Source of the DNA: Deltaproteobacteria bacterium
GTDB lineage: Bacteria > Desulfobacterota > Desulfarculia > Adiutricales > Adiutricaceae
Direction of reading: 5' to 3'
Length of the DNA: 22,693 nt
NCBI GenBank assembly: GCA_031288745.1
Contig: JAITQT010000435.1
Coordinates: 1-22,693 of the forward strand
The notes under the pieces were generated by a model that saw nothing but the letters and a program-made list of their open reading frames with translations, did no database searches and was not told where the DNA came from. Below are positions 17,218 to 22,693 of this stretch, one piece after another. Numbering within the stretch: the first letter of the stretch is position 1; every line of letters starts with the position of its first letter. Position numbers and translations under genes: made by a program.

Positions 17218-17329
17218 GCTCGAAGCGTAAATATATCTTACATAGCATAATAGTCTAAAAAATTAGTTAGTAATAAGAAAGTGTTATAATTTTAAGGACG
17301 GATAACAGGGGATTTTTTGCGCTACGATC
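17218..17329 (+). mobile_element. Repeat B, copy 3 (112 bp) with target duplication
   Basis: The copy starts GCTCGAAGCGTAAA and ends TTTTTTGCGCTACGATC. It is flanked by a perfect 6-bp duplication, ATAAAT (17212-17217 and 17330-17335). The interior aligns with copies 1 and 2 (TAAAAAATTAGTTAGTAATA). The inverted repeats carry a few mismatches. It sits about 120 bp upstream of membrane-protein copy 2. Confidence 0.85.
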
Positions 17330-17447
17330 ATAAATCAGTCCCGCAATCTTACTAAATTAACAATTCGGGTTTCACTTCGATCTGCTAATAGCCACCTTTT
17401 ATTATTTTATTATTTAAATACTTTTTAATATTGCATAGAGTTTTATT

Positions 17448-19295
17448 ATGACAATAAGAAAACATTATTTATTATTTATTGCTTTTTTTATTAGTATTTC
17501 TCTTTCGTATCCAGAATTTTTCATAGGTAATAAAAAATATATATCAACAATAGATTATTTTAATAATATTAAATTATCATTAAGTGCTTATACATCTATT
17601 AAAAATGGTCAATTTCCACCTCTTGTTGTTGAAAATGCTTTCTGTAATCTAGGTTATCCTGTTCATCTGTTTTATTCACCAATTCCATATATTATTGTTT
17701 CTCTATTAAATTTTTTATTATCTAACATTTATTTTTCGTTCGCTGTTACTGTTATTTTTTCTATTTTTTTAGCTTTTATTTTTATTTTTTTATTAGTAAA
17801 ATATTTTTTTAAGGATGATATTTATGCCCTGACAGCGTCTTTCGTTTATGTTTGCGTACCATATCTAACTATATGCAGACTAACCCGAGGAGCTTATTCT
17901 GAATTTTTTGCTATGTGCTTACTTCCACCTACTTTATATTTTATATTACGCTATATTAATAAATTTTCAATTAAATACTTATTTTTCTCTGTTTTTTTTC
18001 TATTTTTATTATTAAATACCCATTTAATTACATCTTTTTATTTTTTATTTTTTTCTACATTTTTTTTAATTTGCCAATTAATTATTATTTTAAAAGATTA
18101 TTGCAAAACCAAAAAATCAGTTTTTTTAAAGAAATTTGGTAAATGATTTTTATCTTTATTTCTAATTTTATTTTTCAGCCTTTTGATTTCATCTTGGTCT
18201 TTTATTCCCATTATTTTTTATAAAGATTTATTTATTAAAACTGCTTTTCAAACTGATTCATTATTCGAACATAAGCACATAACTTCTATTCTTTCGCTCT
18301 TTAGCTTAAGTGATGTGTCTCCTTTTTTAGAAACTTATAATAAAGACTTTAAGGTTCAAAATGGTTTTTTATTTAATATTTCATTAATTTTATTTTTATT
18401 CCTTGGTTATAAAAGTAAATCAAAATATTTTTTTTCTATTTTAGCAACTCAATTATTTATTTTACTGATAATTATCTATCCATTTGGCAGAAATTTTATA
18501 TTGCAACCTTTTTTTAATCTTGCTCAATTTCCATATAGATTTTTATCATTATTTTCTTTATTTGGCACTATCATTATAATTATTACATTACGTTATATTA
18601 TATGTAAAATTAATAAAAATAAAAATATTTTTAAATTTTTTATCTGTTTGCTGGTAATATTTTATTCTATTATTGATATTAAACCTTACTTACGAACGCC
18701 TGATTTTGATACTGATTTTCAAAAAGTATATAGTATTAATGAAATAAGTGATACAGATTATTTTTTTGGTTATGCGAACGTTATGTATCTTTTTTATAAT
18801 AATAAAATTGATCCTTATATCCCTCTAACCGATCCCAAATTTTTAATCAAACGATCCAAATTTAACAATGCGGCTAATCAACATTTTACCATAGATTTAA
18901 CAAATTATTCATCAATTGAAAATTTTAAAGGGTTTTTAGACTTTGAATTTATGTATTACCCTGGATTACAAAATATTAATATATATATAGATGGTAAAAA
19001 ATATCCTAATTTAACTTTATTATTTTCTAAATCACCAATATTTATCTCAAATATTATAGAAGAACAAATTTTCTATATTTATTTTTTACGCCTAGTAAAT
19101 TTACCCTCTAAAGGAATTCTTACAGTCGATGTTCACTTTGAAGGAATGCCTTTAGCTAATTTTTTATCTACTCTATCTTTTTATCTATTTATCGCGCTAA
19201 TAATAATTTTAAAAATTTTAAAATTAAAAAAAATAAGACTCTCCTCCCAAAAAAACAACTACTTAGGCCTTATTTCAGAAACAAAAGCTCTTTAA
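17448..19295 (+). pseudogene. PTPS-related (GT-C-like) membrane protein, copy 2, with one in-frame TGA
   Basis: A 615-codon frame is open throughout except for TGA at codon 233 (18144-18146). The twin copy has AGA (arginine) there, so one base change explains it. An N-terminal membrane helix (about 5-22) leads to an extracytoplasmic segment DYFNNIKLSLSAYTSIKNGQ. Many further helices follow. The loop CRLTRGAYSEFFAM carries the RGA-x-x-E motif typical of the 6-pyruvoyl-tetrahydropterin-synthase-related membrane family, which resembles GT-C glycosyltransferases. A beta-rich C-terminal domain lies at about 420-580, then a last helix. I know no firm function for the family; envelope glycan or lipid work is an inference. 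The gene is extremely AT-rich and probably acquired. It is either a very young pseudogene or is read through or split into two chains. Confidence 0.7.
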
Positions 19296-19326
19296 AAGCC
19301 ATTTACCCCCTTTATAGTCAAATTTG

Positions 19327-19364
19327 ATCGAAGCGCAAAAACCTCTTAAAAGCAAAATCGATCA
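19327..19364 (+). mobile_element. Repeat B, copy 4: 38-bp internally deleted remnant with target duplication
   Basis: The first 33 bases are identical to the start of copy 1 (GATCGAAGCGCAAAAA, then CCTCTTAAAAGCAAAAT). The element then jumps straight to a terminal CGATC. AAATTT flanks it on both sides (19321-19326 and 19365-19370), so the ends are genuine and about 72 internal bases are missing. It lies 63 bp before alaC. Confidence 0.85.
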
Positions 19365-19427
19365 AATTTCAGCGCCATTTTTAACCTAGGCCTTAGGGCC
19401 CTCAAAATCTCCATTAGCGAGTTTAAA

Positions 19428-20618
19428 ATGTCTCCGAGCGATCTCTTTGAATTTCAGCGCATGAACCGCCTCCCACCCTATGTCTTTGCCCAGGTTAACG
19501 AATTTAAGATGGCCGCCAGAAGGGCAGGGGCGGATATAGTCGATTTGGGTATGGGTAATCCCGATCTAGCCACCCCAAGTCACATCGTAGATAAATTAGT
19601 CGAAGCGGCGGTTAAAGACACCAATCACCGCTATAGCGCCTCCCGAGGCATAACCAAACTTCGCCACGCTATCCGAGACTGGTATGCGCGCCGCTATAAC
19701 GTAGAGCTAGACGCCGACCTTAACACCGTGGTCACCATAGGGGTTAAGGAAGGTTTAGCTCACTTAACGCTAGCTACCATCACCCCAGGGGAAGTTGTTT
19801 TGGCCCCAGATCCAACCTACCCAATCCATTCTTATGCGGCCATTATTTCCGGTGGAGACCTTAGAAGCGTGCCCATAGGTCCAGGCCGAGACTTTTTTGA
19901 AGATCTTCAATTAGCCGTCAAGCAGACCTGGCCTAGACCACGCATGCTGGTAATCTCATTTCCCCACAACCCAACGGGGGCGGTGGTGGACCTTAAATTT
20001 TTTGAAAAGCTAGTCGATTTTTGCACCGATCACCGTATCTTGGTAGTTCACGATTTAGCTTACGCCGATCTTTGTTTTGACGGTTATAAGGCCCCAAGCC
20101 TTTTGGAGGTTAAGGGGGCCATGGACATAGGGGTGGAGGCCTTTTCTCTTTCCAAAAGCTACTCCATGGCCGGTTGGCGCGTGGGTTTTATCTGCGGCAA
20201 CGCTAAAATGGTAGCCGCTCTTACCCGTATCAAAAGCTATCTAGATTACGGGGCCTTTCAACCGATCCAAATAGCGGCTATTATCGCCTTAAACGGCCCC
20301 CAAGAGTGCGTGGCCGAAATTGTAAAAACATACCGTGATAGACGTGACGCCCTGTGCGAGGGATTAAATAGGGCCGGCTGGCCAGTGACTCCGCCTAAAG
20401 GCGGCATGTTTCTTTGGGCTAAGATTCCTCAAAAATTTGAGACCATGGGTTCGGTGGAGTTCTCTAAATTTCTTATCACCAAAGCTAAAGTGGCCGTCTC
20501 TCCAGGTCTAGGTTTTGGTAGCGGCGGTGAGGGCTTCGTCCGTTTTGCCTTAGTTGAAAATATCCAGCGCATCAATCAAGCAGTTAGGGGCGTTAAAAAG
20601 GCTTTTCAAGCTTACTAA
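19428..20618 (+). CDS. alaC: Glutamate-pyruvate aminotransferase, AlaC type
   Basis: The 396-residue fold-type I PLP enzyme is very close in sequence order to E. coli AlaC, including NRLPPYVF near the start, NHRYSASRGI, TIGVKEGLAHL and HDLAYADL. PLP lysine is Lys243 in SLSKSYSMAGWRVG. Asn181 (NPTG), Asp209 and Tyr212 contact the cofactor, and Arg372 (VRFAL) should bind the substrate carboxylate. The reaction moves the amino group of glutamate to pyruvate, making alanine. It fits the GS-GOGAT module as a consumer of glutamate nitrogen. Relatives include LL-diaminopimelate and aspartate aminotransferases, but the close AlaC match makes those less likely. The ribosome site is weak (GCGAG). A repeat B remnant lies just upstream. 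Confidence 0.92.
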   Translation: MSPSDLFEFQRMNRLPPYVFAQVNEFKMAARRAGADIVDLGMGNPDLATPSHIVDKLVEAAVKDTNHRYSASRGITKLRHAIRDWYARRYNVELDADLNTVVTIGVKEGLAHLTLATITPGEVVLAPDPTYPIHSYAAIISGGDLRSVPIGPGRDFFEDLQLAVKQTWPRPRMLVISFPHNPTGAVVDLKFFEKLVDFCTDHRILVVHDLAYADLCFDGYKAPSLLEVKGAMDIGVEAFSLSKSYSMAGWRVGFICGNAKMVAALTRIKSYLDYGAFQPIQIAAIIALNGPQECVAEIVKTYRDRRDALCEGLNRAGWPVTPPKGGMFLWAKIPQKFETMGSVEFSKFLITKAKVAVSPGLGFGSGGEGFVRFALVENIQRINQAVRGVKKAFQAY

Positions 20619-20633
20619 CTTTCATTTATATTG

Positions 20634-20662
20634 ATTTTTAACTTAACAACTATATTATAACC
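20634..20662 (+). promoter_or_regulatory. Candidate promoter for a leaderless transcript
   Basis: TTGATT, sixteen bases, then TATTAT ends five bases before the ATG at 20664. Transcription would begin about at the start codon. No ribosome site is present, consistent with leaderless translation. Both hexamers are imperfect and the region is AT-rich. Confidence 0.3.
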
Positions 20663-20663
20663 T

Positions 20664-21035
20664 ATGAAAAATTTATCAGGTCATCTGTATATTTTAACCT
20701 CTCTTTTTTTTACCGGCTCAAGCCAAATTTTGATGCGTTGGCAGGTGTCTCAAGCCGGAGAGGCTCCGCCTTTAGTAAATGGTAAAATATTTTTTATCAT
20801 ATCTTTACTAATCAAACCTTGGATCCTCGTGGCCATGGCTTGCACTTTTTTAGGTGGTGTGATTTGGATGTTAGCCTTATCTAAATTCGAATTGAGCTAC
20901 GCCTACCCCTGGACGGGATTACTTTACATTTATATCCTTTTAGCCGGTTATTTTTTATTTAACGACGCAATTTCTTTAAACAAAGTCTTGGGGACATTGG
21001 TAATAATCTTTGGAGTTTTCCTTATTTCCAGATAA
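20664..21035 (+). CDS. Small four-helix EamA/SMR-like transporter
   Basis: The 123-residue protein is almost entirely hydrophobic and has four predicted helices, roughly at 7-25, 42-75, 79-98 and 105-122. LSKFELSYAYPWTGLLYI in the third helix region and the closing helix GTLVIIFGVFLIS match the half-size EamA/SMR group that includes EmrE and the ArnE/ArnF flippases. These work as dimers, exporting cations or flipping lipid-linked sugars. The usual membrane-embedded glutamate of EmrE helix 1 is not apparent, which leans towards the ArnE/F or EamA type. It starts 45 bp after alaC and has no ribosome site. Substrate is unknown. Confidence 0.75.
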   Translation: MKNLSGHLYILTSLFFTGSSQILMRWQVSQAGEAPPLVNGKIFFIISLLIKPWILVAMACTFLGGVIWMLALSKFELSYAYPWTGLLYIYILLAGYFLFNDAISLNKVLGTLVIIFGVFLISR

Positions 21036-21185
21036 TAGCCCTAAAATTTTTACTATTAAAGCCTCAGGCAGAGGTTGGTTGCCCTCTTTATCCCTCCTCA
21101 CCTTACACGCCGCTTGATAGACGACAACCAAGCGCGACTAGACCTTTTAGGCAGCACCTTTTTTGGTTATCTCTTCTAGCTTGGA

Positions 21186-22693
21186 AGGTTCGACTATATC
21201 GCTGGATATTACTAGTAAAAAGGATACCACCCAGGGTAAAAAAAAATAACTTAATATCGTTTAGACCTCATGACAAGTTTTCCGTCAAACCTTGTCTATA
21301 TTTAACCGTCGCGGAAATAGGTAAAAAGAAGTATCACTATCTCCATTTTTCTTGTTGATACGCGGCTGAGGGTCATTTCTGGTTAATTGTTTTGATTAGC
21401 TTCACCAAAAGAATGGGCCCTTCTCATCTTTCCAGAAGATTGAGAAATTAAGGCAGCTAGCCATTTCACCGGGTTGCGAGGGACATAAAGACCCACCCTA
21501 CGAAGGCGAGGGTCAGAATAGCTTATACGGCTACATCTGGTTGTTAGAGCATCTCGCCATGAAAACCGGGATCCGAAAGGCTCTGGAAGCCGTTTTCCTC
21601 CTTAACTCCGAGATGGTTAATGACCTACTTACCCTGGTGATATTCCCCTAGGTAACAGGGCTCACCTACCATCGTATCGCTAGCTGGCATAACCACCTTA
21701 AGGCTCCCGCCGCCAGGGAGCTGAAGCCAGCCACCATCACCAAGGCTCATTCCATCCATCACCCAACGGCATCGCCTAGAGCTTCTTAAGCTTGGCCTGA
21801 TAAGGCTTGGAAAAGACGGGCTTGCGCCGTAGATTCCCCTAGCTGATCAGCTTATGGAGATAGCCTTAAAGACATACCATGGGGTAAAAACAAAGATAGC
21901 CTACCATTGGCGAAGACTGTTGAGGTTTTCGTAGACACTCCTACTAATCACCCGCCTATCTACTATAGGACCTTTCCCGGTAACATTTCCGATTCCCGCC
22001 CACTCAACGTCATATTCACCAACCTCGACCAGGCGGGTTTTAAAAATACAGTCACGATAACGGATAGCCTATTCGAATCGCTTCGTAACCTGGAAAAACA
22101 CATCTTGCGTGGCCAGCCTATGATTATTGGCCCTACTACTTGCCAGAAGTTAGTTATGAAAGCGATCAAAAGGCCTGGGCGAATTTAGTGGCCGGCCCGA
22201 GGCAATGCGCGTCGATTCTAACGCCGAAATCTACTATAAGCAATATGACCTCAACTATCATGACATAAAGCACCGGAAAGTCCACGAAGGCACCGACTGG
22301 CTGAAATTGAATCAGTACTTCGACTCAATACGTAGAAGTCGCCAGTTGCGGCCAATAGACATCACCTTAGAACAGCAAAAGAACTTTCTTAGCCAACTAC
22401 TTAAAAGCGAAGGCCTCTCTGAGGACCGCAATGCGGTTAAGCCTAGAAATGGTTATTACAAAACCTTCTATGACTAGACTACAGGGGCGCTTAAAAATTT
22501 CGAGCGCGATGAGAGGAAGGAGGCCAAGGATAGTAAGTGGTCAGGGTTCTTCTCCATCATGACCCATAAATTGGACTTCGAGGTCATGAAAACCTACCTC
22601 CTACCGCCTCAGCGACGAGCAGGAGAAGTTTTTCCAGATGATGAAAGAGCGGATGGTTTCCGATAGGTAGCGGAACTAGTCTTTGGGGTGGCA
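21186..22693 (+). pseudogene. Decayed IS1634-family transposase with upstream IS end, runs off the window
   Basis: The left IS end (about 21186-21310) matches 2020-2340 in reverse. Transposase homology begins near 21430 and changes frame several times. Recognisable parts are SLYGYIWLLEHLAMKTGI, then CAVDSPS with the first catalytic aspartate (about 21825) just before a TGA. VEVFVDTPTNHPPIYYRTFPGN leads to TITDSLFESLRNLEKHILRG, where the second aspartate sits in TDS instead of the usual TDRGY. NGYYKTFYD is followed by a stop at 22475-22477. Then come GFFSIMTHKLDF and, in another frame, SDEQEKFFQMMKERMVSDR with the expected glutamate. At least two stops and several frameshifts make it inactive. 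The right end lies beyond the window. Confidence 0.85.

Noticed and set aside
18144..18146. TGA read as selenocysteine or tryptophan
   Set aside because: The twin has arginine there, no selenocysteine-type stem-loop stands out just after it, and gltD uses TGA as a stop.
22205..22477. 90-codon frame as an independent gene
   Set aside because: Its sequence (YYKQYD, KLNQYFDSIRRS, NGYYKTFYD) is the middle of the decayed IS1634-type transposase.
1..22693. tRNA, rRNA, CRISPR array or defence operon
   Set aside because: Scanning by eye showed no T-loop and acceptor combination, no rRNA-like sequence, no regularly spaced repeats and no recognisable defence genes.

Overview
The window reads as a chromosomal segment of a bacterium whose genome is eroding. 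Compact, well-kept core-metabolism genes of moderate GC are separated by long non-coding stretches holding short mobile repeats, a broken transposase and broken AT-rich genes. The intact genes (type III glutamine synthetase, two-subunit NADPH glutamate synthase, AlaC-type aminotransferase, DgkA) suit a Gram-negative, perhaps deltaproteobacterial, host-associated organism. That placement is inferred from general resemblance only.

Layout. Bases 1-2840 hold no housekeeping gene. They contain a repeat-A copy (289-680) with a second mobile repeat (repeat B) nested in it, a block rich in perfect hairpins (660-1061), an AT-rich GNAT acetyltransferase on the minus strand (1220-1738) and an IS end remnant (2020-2340). 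From 2841 everything coding lies on the plus strand: dgkA, a DinB-fold protein, glnN (type III glutamine synthetase) and gltB. After a 465-bp gap packed with two mobile repeats come gltD and rmlD. Bases 15179-19295 carry two diverged tandem copies of a very AT-rich gene for a polytopic membrane protein of the PTPS-related (GT-C-like) type. The first copy is heavily broken; the second has a single in-frame TGA. Then come alaC, a small four-helix EamA/SMR-like transporter gene, and a decayed IS1634-family transposase that runs off the right edge.

Functionally, glnN, gltB and gltD form a complete GS-GOGAT ammonium assimilation module. A sigma-54-like promoter candidate precedes glnN. AlaC would pass the glutamate nitrogen to pyruvate to make alanine. 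rmlD and the PTPS-related proteins hint at surface polysaccharide work, but the rest of such a pathway is not here.

The most distinctive content is two families of short non-autonomous repeats. Repeat B is about 110 bp with terminal inverted repeats starting GATCGAAGCGCAAAAA and 6-bp target duplications: four copies, one internally deleted to 38 bp. Repeat A is about 275 bp, begins with a perfect hairpin and occurs three times. I did not find a defence system, CRISPR array, rRNA, tRNA or a clear new multi-gene system.
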